Part shown: positions 1 to 9,026 of the stretch, piece after piece
How the letters are laid out: each line of letters opens with the position of its first letter
How positions within the stretch are numbered: position 1 is the stretch's first letter
Source of the DNA: Lumbricus terrestris
Lineage: Eukaryota; Annelida; Clitellata; Crassiclitellata; Lumbricidae
Direction: 5' to 3'
Length of the DNA: 64,000 nucleotides
Assembly (NCBI GenBank): GCA_949752735.1
Contig: OX457052.1
Location: 39,692,051-39,756,050, forward strand
Position numbers and translations under genes: made by a program
The notes under the pieces: model-generated
What the model was told of the DNA's origin: nothing
Seen by the model: the letters and a program-made list of their open reading frames with translations, nothing else
Database searches by the model: none

Positions 1-84
1 CCTTTGTGAAAAAAGTCTAGAATATCTTATCTTCAAGAATGTTCGTGATGTAATCTATGATTGGTCTAGTTTTGAAAGTGACAC
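1..84. other. Window edge, no feature assigned
   Basis: This short stretch precedes the 20-bp minisatellite. It contains one diverged unit-like stretch at about 50-68 (tctatgattggtctag). It is presumably intron of the carboxypeptidase gene, whose earlier exons lie outside the window. Confidence 0.4.
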
Positions 85-850
85 CAGCTGTTGTGTATGA
101 TTGGCAGCTGTTGTGTATGATTGGCAGCTGTTGTGTATGATTGGCAGCTGTTGTGTATGATTGGCAGCTGTTGTGTATGTTTGGCAGCTGTTGTGTATGT
201 TTGGCAGCTGTTGTGTATGATTGGCAGCTGTTGTGTATGATTGGCAGCTGTTGTGTATGATTGTCAGCTGTTGTGTATGATTGGCAGCTGTTGTGTATGA
301 TTGGCAGCTGTTGTGTATGATTGTCAGCTGTTGTGTATGATTGGCAGCTGTTGTGTATGATTGGCAGCTGTTGTGTATGATTGGCAGCTGTTGTGTATGA
401 TTGGCAGCTGTTGTGTATGATTGGCAGCTGTTGTGTATGATTGGCAGCTGTTGTGTATGATTGGCAGCTGTTGTGTATGATTGGCAGCTGTTGTGTATGT
501 TTGGCAGCTGTTGTGTATGTTTGGCAGCTGTTGTGTATGATTGGCAGCTGTTGTGTATGATTGGCAGCTGTTGTGTATGATTGTCAGCTGTTGTGTATGA
601 TTGGCAGCTGTTGTGTATGATTGGCAGCTGTTGTGTATGATTGGCAGCTGTTGTGTATGATTGGCAGCTGTTGTGTATGATTGGCAGCTGTTGTGTATGA
701 TTGGCAGCTGTTGTGTATGATTGGCAGCTGTTGTGTATGATTGGCAGCTGTTGTGTATGATTGGCAGCTGTTGTGTATGATTGGCAGCTGTTGTGTATGA
801 TTGGCAGCTGTTGTGTATGATTGGCAGCTGTTGTGTATGATTGGCAGCTG
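85..850. repeat. 20-bp minisatellite, about 38 copies, abutting a splice acceptor
   Basis: The unit is cagctgttgtgtatgattgg, repeated at an exact 20-bp step from 85 to 845. Two recurrent variants are seen: tgtttgg for tgattgg, and ttgtcag for ttggcag. The last copy ends in ttggcag at 841-847, which serves as the 3' splice site of the carboxypeptidase exon at 848. Every copy therefore carries the same acceptor-like pyrimidine/AG context. Reading-frame products across the array are period artefacts. Confidence 0.95.
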
Positions 851-2424
851 GCGGTGGCCAATGAGGCAGTGGAAGCCATCAACCGAACAAATGGTTTCGT
901 CTACCTTGCAGGAACATCGCCAGAGATTCTTTGTAAGCATTCGACCTCTCAACGACACCGTATACAGTCTTACGTATCGTTCACTTCATTCCTTAGTCTC
1001 ACTCTTTCCTTCCATCCGTTCATTCATTTCATTTCTTACATTATTTTTTATTCAATAATTCATTCATTCACTCATTCATACCTTCCTTCTATTCATTCCA
1101 TTAATTTATTCAATAATTCATTAATTTATTCAATAATTCATTCACTCATTCATACATTCATTCATTCATTCATTCACTCATTCATACCTTCCTTCCATTC
1201 ATTCCATTAATGTATTCAATAATTTATTCATTTATTCATTCATTCGTCGAAGGCGCCTGATTGCTTAATTACCTCCATCCACGTTTGCATGTTGACCGGG
1301 AAGCGTATTTCCAAAATGTACACGACAGCTGCATCCGCAGGTCTTTCAGCCAATCACAAGTCAGCACACAATATCAAACAGCCGCAGCTCTACATCCAAT
1401 GAGAATCGTCGTTACTTACCGTAAATAAAGCTTTGAGTAGCGACTTACATGTTTCCCTCAAAATTATACCTGTAGCGATAAGAAATTGGATTGTAAATTC
1501 AGAAGTCACCAGATTTCCAAGAGGAGTTTCATGCCAGTCTGTACACTTTCTGAAAACGAAAGACATATGCACTGAGTGCAATTATAGTTCTCTCATGAAG
1601 GAGTTGGTCGTTTATTGCTCGGCCTATTTACAGTATGACCACTACCATGTAACAATCCATAGTCAATCTCAATCCCTACCACTTTGAATCTGGTGACTTG
1701 TGAATTTATAATCATCTGCATCTGCTCTGTGTTTTTGTAAACAGAAGCGGAATGTCAGCAGTAACTTATATAACAGAACCAACGAGCGAAGCCCTGGCTT
1801 TGGTTCTTTGATGTGGAGCGATTGTCTCATAGTGAATGAGGTTGGGCTGAGAGGGAGGAAGGAAGGAAGGGAGAGACTGCAAGGGAATAGGGATCAGCAG
1901 TTCTTATACGGATCATCAGAAGATGAAAGGGCAGCTGACATTGTGATAATTGTCTGCTTCTTATTGTCTGTCCAGATGCCTTCAGTGGTGGTTCTGGTGA
2001 TTGGGTGAGAGCAAATACTCCCATCAGACACGTCTACGATGTGGAGCTACGCGACCAAGGAGAATTCGGTTTCATTCTTCCGGCTGAAAACATCATACCC
2101 GTTGGACAGGAACTCTGGGAAGGGATCAAAGTGGTCGCCACGCACGTCCTAGAGGACCACCCACCGACCACCCAAGACCCCCCAACGACCACCGAAGACC
2201 ACCCCCCAACGACCACCGAAGGCCACACCCAACTACCACCGAAGACCACCCCCCAACGACCACCGAGGATCACCCCCCAACCACCACCGAAGATCACCCC
2301 CGAACTACCCCCGAGGACCACCCCCAAACGACCACCGAGGATCACCCCCCAACCACCACCGAAGACCACCCCCCAACTACCACCGTTGTCCATAGCAACG
2401 GAGGGCAGACGAAGACGCCGTTGA
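848..2424 (+). CDS. M14A zinc carboxypeptidase, last two exons (5' part outside window)
   Basis: Two exons are visible: 848-932 (donor gtaagc) and 1976-2424 (acceptor tgtccag). Splicing joins T at 932 to AT at 1976 to make a Tyr codon. This gives ILYAFSGGSGDW, which aligns with the IYQASGGSIDW segment of carboxypeptidase A, so the split codon is the catalytic Tyr248 equivalent. Exon 2 continues with YDVELRDQGEFGFILPA. Its ELRD Glu is the Glu270-equivalent general base. The segment NIIPVGQELWEGI matches the last helix of the family. The enzyme removes C-terminal residues from peptides and is normally secreted. Past the domain (from about 2152) is a Thr/Pro-rich tail made of 21-24-bp repeats, ending in five Arg codons and TGA at 2422. 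The tail changes frame at a 23-bp unit (see findings). Zinc-ligand exons are not in the window. Confidence 0.85.
933..1975 (+). other. Carboxypeptidase intron
   Basis: The intron is bounded by gtaagc and tgtccag. It contains a degenerate (CATT)n-like stretch at about 1040-1250. I see no coding segment or structured element in the rest. Confidence 0.8.
2152..2384 (+). repeat. Coding 24-bp repeat (Thr/Pro-rich, mucin-like linker)
   Basis: There are ten units based on gaagaccaccccccaacgac plus cacc. Units at 2152 and 2173 are 21 bp, the unit at 2194 is 24 bp, the unit at 2218 is 23 bp, and six units from 2241 to 2384 are 24 bp each. The first units read EDHPPTTT. After the 23-bp unit the carboxypeptidase frame reads PKTTPQ-type residues instead. 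Confidence 0.9.
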
Positions 2425-2939
2425 CTCGTATTCCACTCCTCCTCCTCCTCCTCCTCCTCTTCCTTGGTCCGATGGTCAGTCGATGTGTGTGACATATCAT
2501 ATCTAGTGTCCACTCCTCCTCTCTCGAAGACACCCCCGGCTCCTCCTCTTCCTACTCCTCCCCGACGCCTGCTACACCTCTTTCCATCCTTCCTCTACCC
2601 TTCCATTTCAGGATCCTTTCTTTCTTCCTCCTCTTCCATATCCTCTTTCCCCTCCTCCTCCTCCTCCTCCCATTCCTCCTCGTCGTCGTCTTCGTCTCTT
2701 CCTCTTTCTCGCTCAGTCTTTCATGGTCTGCGAAGAATCCTTTCTTCGTCTGCTATTTATTGCAACGGACGAGTAGGCACTTAGTGTCTGCTGACTTTAA
2801 TTAGAGAATTAGTGTTAGCTATAATCAGACAACGATAGGAAATGAAATGAAATGAACTTTTCTGCGTCTTGTAATATCTTTTGATCGACGATCGACCTCC
2901 CTCTTCTGTTTGATGTTGTGTCATCTTGTATCATTCATT
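2425..2939 (+). other. Carboxypeptidase 3' flank, CT/CTC-rich
   Basis: The sequence after the stop is rich in tcctcc triplets (2436-2460, 2510-2570, 2620-2710) and is probably 3' UTR. The first 65 bases encode a Leu-rich hydrophobic stretch in the frame one base off the annotated one. No poly(A) signal could be fixed. Confidence 0.5.
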
Positions 2940-4498
2940 TCATTTCATTTCAGACATTTATATAGCGCTTCTTGAAGAGTATCTACTCAGAAGCGCTCCC
3001 GACCCAGCCACGGCTAAGGAGAACAGTCTTAAGCAGTGATGTAGTCGAGTCCACCTGAGCCGAGTCCGAGACCGAGTCCGAGTCCAGCTAAGCCGAGTCC
3101 GAGTCGAGTCCGAGTCCTAAGGGGTTCGAGTCCGAGTCCGAGTCCGAGTCACTAAGGACCGAGTCCGAGTCCGAGTCCCAAAACACCAAGATCCACTGAA
3201 ACACTCAATAGGCCTATTATGACATAGAAAAATATCAATAATATATATATATACGCAAAAAATTAATGTAATTTATCCAAATCGAACTTACAAAAAACTG
3301 AATTTAGATAAAGTTTTCTTCGATAATCTGACGAAGTGGAATTGACACAAATTCTTCCACTGCAAAGCACAAGTTCAACAGTCGCATCTTATGTTGAGGT
3401 TAGCGGTTAAAACTGCTATCCATAAGCAATATGCCTCTACTCGATCTTAGAGTAAATATTCGGAATCTTTGGTGTGGGGAAACGGGGTCCATCTACTGTC
3501 AATATCATCTGCCCTCAGCAGATGTACCCCAGCACAGACCAAATAGCCTAAGTGCTACGACATTGCCTACATGTTGCAATCGACCAATTATGTAGTAGGC
3601 CAATCTGATCTAATAATGGAGATCAAAATAAACATCTGCGCCCGTTTCCAAGATCAGAGGAGTTCTAATAGCCACCAGCCACAAATACCAATAGACGCGT
3701 CCAATCACTTTCCTGACTTGTCAACATCTAGATCAATTAAGCTTAGAGGTTTCAGCATATCAGGTCCTAATCCAAGTTTATTGAGGTGTCGAAATATCAA
3801 ATTCGATTTCGACCGTATGCATGCCATGGATGCCTGGTTAGTGGTTATGTTTGTGTATATGTAGCCAATCTATAAGCTCAAGTTCAAATATTTCCAATCG
3901 CCCCTCCCGTAACCGCCACGCCAACCAACATCAAATGCACCTGTAGGCTAATTAACTTCGCTCGCCCTCTGTGGTCAGCGGTGCCCAGTCATCCGTCACA
4001 TTACTTCAATGTCAGGTTGTTTAACGGACGGTCATGTGTCTTAAACCCCTAGTACAAAGGGTTCCTTTGTTTGAGTTGAGTCATGAAGAAAGCAGACGAA
4101 ACGTCTGAATTGGTTTTGGCAATACAGGTTGTGTCCTGTTCCACGGAGAATTCGTGACTCGGAAACCGAGTCACCAAGTCAAATTTCGAGTCCCGGGCTT
4201 CGAGTCCGAGTCCAAGTCCTGACGGTCCGAGTCCAAGTCCGAGTCCGCAAAAAATCGGTCTCGAGTCGGACTCGAGCCCTTAGCCGGACTCGAGTACTAC
4301 ATCACTGGTCTTAAGAGCAGAGTAGAACGCGGTCTCAAAGGCTCGAGGCATTAGACGTAGCTCCACAGGAAGCCCATTCCAGGTTGTAGGGCCAACGACA
4401 GAAAAGGCACGGCACTGCGTAATAGAAGTGCGTGATCGAGGGACAAGAAGCTCACCTTGTTTAGAAGAGCGGAGAGAGCCACGGCGCTGGACGTTGTA
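2935..4498 (-). mobile_element. CR1/L2-like LINE, 3' end, interrupted by a hAT element
   Basis: Two blocks, 2935-3033 and 4308-4498, form one minus-strand LINE end. Read across one copy of the 8-bp target duplication, they encode the ORF2 C-terminus: GELLVPRSRT, then CRAFSVVGPTTWNGLP, then ALKTVLLSRGW, ending GSASE and a stop. This matches the [13 protein letters not shown] block conserved at the end of CR1/L2-type reverse transcriptases. The stop codon lies inside the tail motif gggagcgcttctgagtag, followed by gcgctatataaat and a gaaatgaaatg-like tail at the 3' end. Confidence 0.8.
3034..4307. mobile_element. Non-autonomous hAT element with GAGTCC-hexamer ends
   Basis: The element is flanked by an exact 8-bp target duplication, gtcttaag (3026-3033 and 4308-4315). 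Termini are CAGTGATGTAGT and its complement actacatcactg. Both ends hold dense gagtccgagtcc-type hexamers (3046-3178 and 4138-4290). The 8-bp duplication and CAGTG ends are typical of hAT. No transposase is visible in the 1274 bp. A diverged partial relative lies at 6970-7085. Confidence 0.85.
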
Positions 4499-5150
4499 TC
4501 ATCTTTGTAGAAAACTTTCTTCTTATCCACCCGACCGATTTTTCCAAATATTTACAAAAATACTTTTTAGCACCCCCGGACAACGCTACCGGGGTTCGCG
4601 ATCCAAAAATCTTACCTTTCCCGAGTTTGAAACATTTATTTTTCTGTCCGAAAACTAACGCAGTATTCACCACGATTGGTCGCTGAATCACTTTTCAAAG
4701 AACCCATAGATTTATGACGTCATCACTTCTTTACCTCACTTTAGACAGCCGATTTTTATAGCGCGCGTTTTCGCAAAACTATACTATAAACATTGATAAT
4801 AATAATTATAATTAACGGTTGATCGCAAGTTTGGACAAGATAATGACAATGGATACCGGTAATTAATATACCGTGTCGTCGTACGTAGGCCATCTGGACA
4901 TTATTTAGGGCGGACAGGTTTAGGCAAAGAACCAAAATTCACCGGCAAATGCCGAGGCGAGTGGGAGCTGGGTTGGGGCGAAAAACCTACATTACACGGA
5001 CTACTCCAGGCACCTCATGCTGGAACCGGGTTGGGACCGATGGAAGAAGGCGGTGTGAGAAAGGCGAGTGACTAGTGGGAGCGGGGTCAGCGTGGCTGGG
5101 AACTAAAAATCGAAATTTCCCGGCAGGGCAACGCCGGGTAGTTCAGCTAG
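4499..5150 (+). mobile_element. Probable non-autonomous Helitron
   Basis: The 3' end has a GC hairpin, cccggcagggcaacgccggg (5119-5138), followed 8 bases later by CTAG (5147-5150) and a host T. The 5' end would start TC at 4499 after a host A. Helitrons insert between A and T without target duplication, and the LINE-like flanks at 4490-4498 and 5151 fit. No Rep/helicase is encoded. The 5' boundary is less certain than the 3' one. Confidence 0.55.
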
Positions 5151-5639
5151 TGTTGTATAAAGAGCAGAGAGGGATTGAAAACGATTAACGTCTGTGTGTG
5201 TGCGTGCGTGGTGGCTGTCTGCGTGTCTGCCTGCCTGTGTCTCTCTTTCTCTCTCTCTCTCTCCATCTGTCTCTCACCCGAGACTAAATTATCAGGGTTT
5301 AAAGTGGGCGGGAACGCGTGGGAACGGCGTTCCCACTACTCTAAAATTTCCTGGCTTGCGTTCCCACTGCTTACCATGCATAGAACCCTTGAAGCATGGG
5401 CGCTCCCAATAAAACTTCATCAACGATCCCACTGCTCACAGTACTGATGGCATTCCCAATGCTCGCCCAAACCACTTTTAACCACTGCACTCGACCTTTT
5501 GTGAGACATGTTGGCCACATGAGTTCTTCGGTCATGAGATTTGTTACCAGCTGTTGGCTTCGGCAGAGATTCAGATGTTATAAGGCAGAAATTTATGGCA
5601 GAAAATTTCTCAAATCAGCGTCTACGATTCTTGTCCATT
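5151..5639. other. Spacer with CT microsatellite
   Basis: Contains a tctctctc run at about 5238-5276 and a short region with recurring ttcccac words (5320-5450). No gene recognised. Confidence 0.5.
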
Positions 5640-5640
5640 G

Positions 5641-5769
5641 CACGTGACACGGAGTGAAATGTTGACCTGGAAAACGTGACATGGAGTGAAATGTTGACCT
5701 GGAAAACGTGACATGGAGTGAAAAGTTGACCTGGAAAACGTGACATGGAGTGAGATGTTGACCTGGAAA
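5641..5769. repeat. 32-bp tandem repeat, 4 copies
   Basis: The unit reads cgtgacatggagtgaaatg then ttgacctggaaaa. It recurs four times with single-base differences (aaaag, gagat variants). Confidence 0.9.
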
Positions 5770-6307
5770 AGCAAAGGAATTCCGATGACGAAGAGAACGA
5801 ATCTGAGGCATCGACATTAATTTGTTCTTGGATCTCACCTTCTCACAAAATGCCTGGAAAAAACCCCACTGTTCACGAAAAATATCCTTCACACTTCAGA
5901 GATAATGGGGATACCGTGGTGGTCAGTTCCGTGGAATTCCAAGTGTGTAGTCTGTGATTTGCGTTCTTGTGAATTGTTTAAACTGCATAAACTGTAACCG
6001 GTTGCGTTCTGTCAACCGCATATTGTTGAATAAACGAAAATTATTTTTATTATTATTAATTTGCTGAACTCATGCACAGCGCCCTCTACCCGAGACGCTT
6101 CACAGATCTTCGTCTTATAATAATTATATTTATTTCTATTATCATCGTAATCATCACATTATCATCATCATCGTATTCGTCATTATTAATCACTACTTCC
6201 ACTGAAAGCATTGAACTCGTTTTCCATCTCGTGACCACAATCACGTGACCACAATCACGTGATTGACCTCAGATGCAGAAGACATTCACAGAGAGAACAA
6301 AGGAGAT
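5770..6307. other. Spacer, AT-rich
   Basis: I see no gene. There are short ATT/ATC-rich stretches at 6040-6190 and a duplicated accacaatcacgtga at about 6235-6262. Confidence 0.5.
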
Positions 6308-6315
6308 CCATGAAG

Positions 6316-6505
6316 CAGGGCTTTTTTAACGTGCAGTTGTACACAAAATGTGCAGTTGTAAATGGATTTGTGCAGTTGTAGAAGCACTTATGTGCAGTTA
6401 AAACTAGTGAAAAAGGTAATTGTCCTCCAATTGAAAGTAATTTGCCATGGACGATGGGAAGAGAAAGAGGTTGTGCGGTTCTAAAAATTCCTTAAAACCG
6501 CCCTG
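6316..6505. mobile_element. hAT MITE, 190 bp (copy 1)
   Basis: Flanked by the exact 8-bp duplication ccatgaag (6308-6315 and 6506-6513). Termini are CAGGGCTTTTTTAA and AAAACCGCCCTG. It carries four gtgcagtt words in its left part. A second copy of the same family is at 55918-56113. Confidence 0.85.
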
Positions 6506-6513
6506 CCATGAAG

Positions 6514-7295
6514 ACGGAAACCAGTCTCACTATTTACACCCACCAGGGCCACCAGGCACATATTATGGTTCATACGCAACTCGTTGTCGTGATGTCACAG
6601 CCGAATTAATTGATCAACTTCACAGACACGAATTTAAACCAGAGATTTGATGGAATTTGAAGCTATTTCATGGATTCACTAGGCTACCTATAATTTCCAA
6701 ATGAATGAATAAAACATACATCGCTAATGTAAAATTAAAAGACCTTTATATCTACAGCTACAAGCCAACAAGCTTCACTTTGAAAGTCTGCATTTCGGCA
6801 AATTTCTTTTCTTTACATCAATTTTATGCTTTGATGCTATCGTTGATGTATAAGGAAGTAGAAGTGAGACAAGGTGACACTTCCGTGGAATAGTATTTTC
6901 AATTTTGAGTTTACCCACTGACACCCTGTCAGTGGAAGTATTTCTTCCTCTGGAGCTTGCCCAATGACCAGTGATGTAGTAGGCTACTCGAGTCCGGCAA
7001 AAGACTAGATTCCGACTGGAGACCGATTTTTTGCGGACTCGGACTGTCAGCCCTGGACTCGAAATTTGACTCGGTTTTCAATTCACGAATTGACACCGTC
7101 AGTAGAATGATATTGTTCATTTGAAGTTTACCCATTTGTCAGTGGAACGAACGTTCCTTTTACCTTACCCATTGACACAATCATCAGTGAAACAGTGCAG
7201 CTATTTTGTAGAAACTCATGTAGGCTACACCATAAACCTCAATTTATGAACTTTGAAGATCAGTAAAACATGTGAGCTGAACTGAATTAGAACTA
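6514..7295. other. Spacer with decayed repeat fragments
   Basis: Contains a partial copy of the GAGTCC-type hAT family at about 6970-7085 (cagtgatgtagt start, then gactcg words), and three copies of a short word related to acccattgacac (about 6913, 7129 and 7167). No gene recognised. Confidence 0.5.
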
Positions 7296-8235
7296 CACTG
7301 TGTCCCATAAAAAAAAACACCAAAAACCTTTGTCATGAAACGCATGTAAATCTAATACTGTGCCCCATAAAAACACACCAAAAACCTTTGTCATGAAACG
7401 CATGTAAGTCTCATGTTAAATAAGAAAAAGTAATGTTTCATTTAAGAAGATGTTCGAAGTGATGTCCCTTCGCTTGAACGCAGGCTCTCAGCCTTGGCCG
7501 CCACTGTACAATAGCTTTGTCAATGACACTCTGCTTCAACTGTGCCCACACAACGATCAGGCGCTCCTTCAACTCGTCGATGTCCCGTATTGCTGTCTGG
7601 TAGACGCGTTCCTGCATTAGACCCCAAATTCTGTAGTCAACAGGATTGAGGTCTGGTGAATTTGCTGGCCAGAGTTCCGGTCCAATGAAGCTTGGTGTTT
7701 CACGTCTCAGCAACGCAATGGTGTCCTTTGCGCGATGTGCTGGGGCGCTGTCCTGCTGGAGAATGAACAAGTCGCTTGACATCCTCCTGATCGCTGGCAA
7801 CATCTGCTCCATCAACAGGATATTCCTGTAATATTCGCCGTTGACCTTCACCCCAGGTTCCACGAAGAACAATTCCGTTTTTCGAATCTTTCGCAGCAGT
7901 ACATCGAGGCCATTTTTATTCCAACCCTTTTGCGGGAACTCTTTTATCAACCGACGACTACTGTAACCCTTCAACAATACTAAATTCTTAATAAAAATTT
8001 TATCTTCGCTGCTGAAAACCATTTTAATTCTAAGTTTAAATGTTTCCAAACACGCCTAGTCGCCTAGTCTGCGTCACTGCCTCTAACAGCAACCACTTCT
8101 GTGAGTAAGTAAAATGTTAAATATTTTGTGGCAAAATTATTTGAGAAACAACGTACAAACTTTTATTACAATAGGCTTGGTTTTAAAGAAGATTTTTGAA
8201 AAGTTTTTTGGTGTGTTTTTTTATGGGACACAGTG
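7296..8235 (-). mobile_element. Tc1/mariner-type element, internally deleted
   Basis: Inverted termini CACTGTGTCCCATAAAAA and their complement tttttatgggacacagtg are flanked by TA on both sides (7294-7295 and 8236-8237), the Tc1/mariner target. The left 54 bp (tgtgtcccataaaa through gaaacgcatgtaa) is duplicated in tandem, so there are two left termini. The element is 940 bp, shorter than the usual 1.2-1.6 kb. Confidence 0.9.
7438..8049 (-). pseudogene. Tc1-like transposase remnant, 203 codons, central deletion
   Basis: The C-terminal half is well preserved: FILQQDSAPAHRAK carries the second catalytic Asp of the DDE/D domain, and NSPDLNPVDYRIWG is the family signature. The N-terminal part (FSSEDKIFIKNLVLLKGYSS) resembles the start of the DNA-binding region. 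It joins straight to LFFVEPGVKVNGEYY, so the rest of the DNA-binding domain and the segment with the first catalytic Asp are missing. The frame stays open, but a functional enzyme is not expected. The internal terminal repeats suggest a derivative that could be moved in trans. Confidence 0.8.
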
Positions 8236-8237
8236 TA

Positions 8238-8639
8238 GAGTCAGTGGAATGACCTCTCTCGTGGAAGTATTAACAGCAATAGACATGACCTTAAACCTTC
8301 AAATCCAGATGATTTGGAAAGGAATCCGAGGGATTGACGGAAAATTCCACTCCAATAATAAGCACCGGAACCAAAAAATGTTGTTTCATGGATTAATTTT
8401 CCAAATCTGATGTTTGTAGTTTTTTGATTTGAATCGTGTTGAATATTGCAAAGAATGACAAACAATGAACTAAGCACACAATGTATAATCGAAGTTACTG
8501 AGAGAAGAGGAGGAGGAAAAGGAGGAGGTGGAGGAATGAGACAACATGGCCGCTCTCTTCTTGTTTTCTAGTTTCGCTTAAGCAACTTCTTTCACTTCCT
8601 TCTGTCTGCTTCCAACTAAAGTTAGATTATGAAAGTCAG
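8238..8639. other. Spacer, nothing recognised
   Basis: AT-rich DNA with a small gaggagg-rich stretch at 8505-8540. No coding or element signature seen. Confidence 0.4.
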
Positions 8640-8644
8640 TTTAT

Positions 8645-8836
8645 CAAATTGAGAAGAGCCAGATGATCAAATTGAGAGCCAGATGATCGGTTTGAGAGTC
8701 AGATGATTGGTTTGAGAGTCAGATGATTGGTTTGAGAGTCAGATGATCGAGTTGAGAGCCAGATGATAGAGTTGAGAGTCAGATGATCGAGTTGAGAGTC
8801 AGATGATCGAGTTGAGAGTCAGATGATCGAGTTGAC
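8645..8836. repeat. About 21-bp tandem repeat
   Basis: The unit is roughly agatgatcgagttgagagtc, with variants (gatnggtttgagagtc, gatagagttgag). About nine copies lie 3' of the UBE2V stop codon on that gene's strand. Confidence 0.85.
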
Positions 8837-9026
8837 GTCTGCTGGGGTTGACCGAGTGATTGAAAAATTGACAAGGAGGATGAAGAGGAGAAACAAGAGC
8901 AGGATGAGGAGGATGGGAAACAAGAGCAGGATGAGGAGGATGGGATGTGTTGAAGGGACAGAGAGAGAGCGACAATGACGACGACGACAATGAGAGCGGC
9001 AACAACGATGATGACGACGACGACAA

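Noticed and set aside
55..882. Minus-strand 275-codon repeat frame (CQSYTTAANHTQQLP units) and the related 584-958 frame
   Set aside because: They are simply the 20-bp minisatellite read three units per 20 codons. The array is intronic and the frames have no family match.
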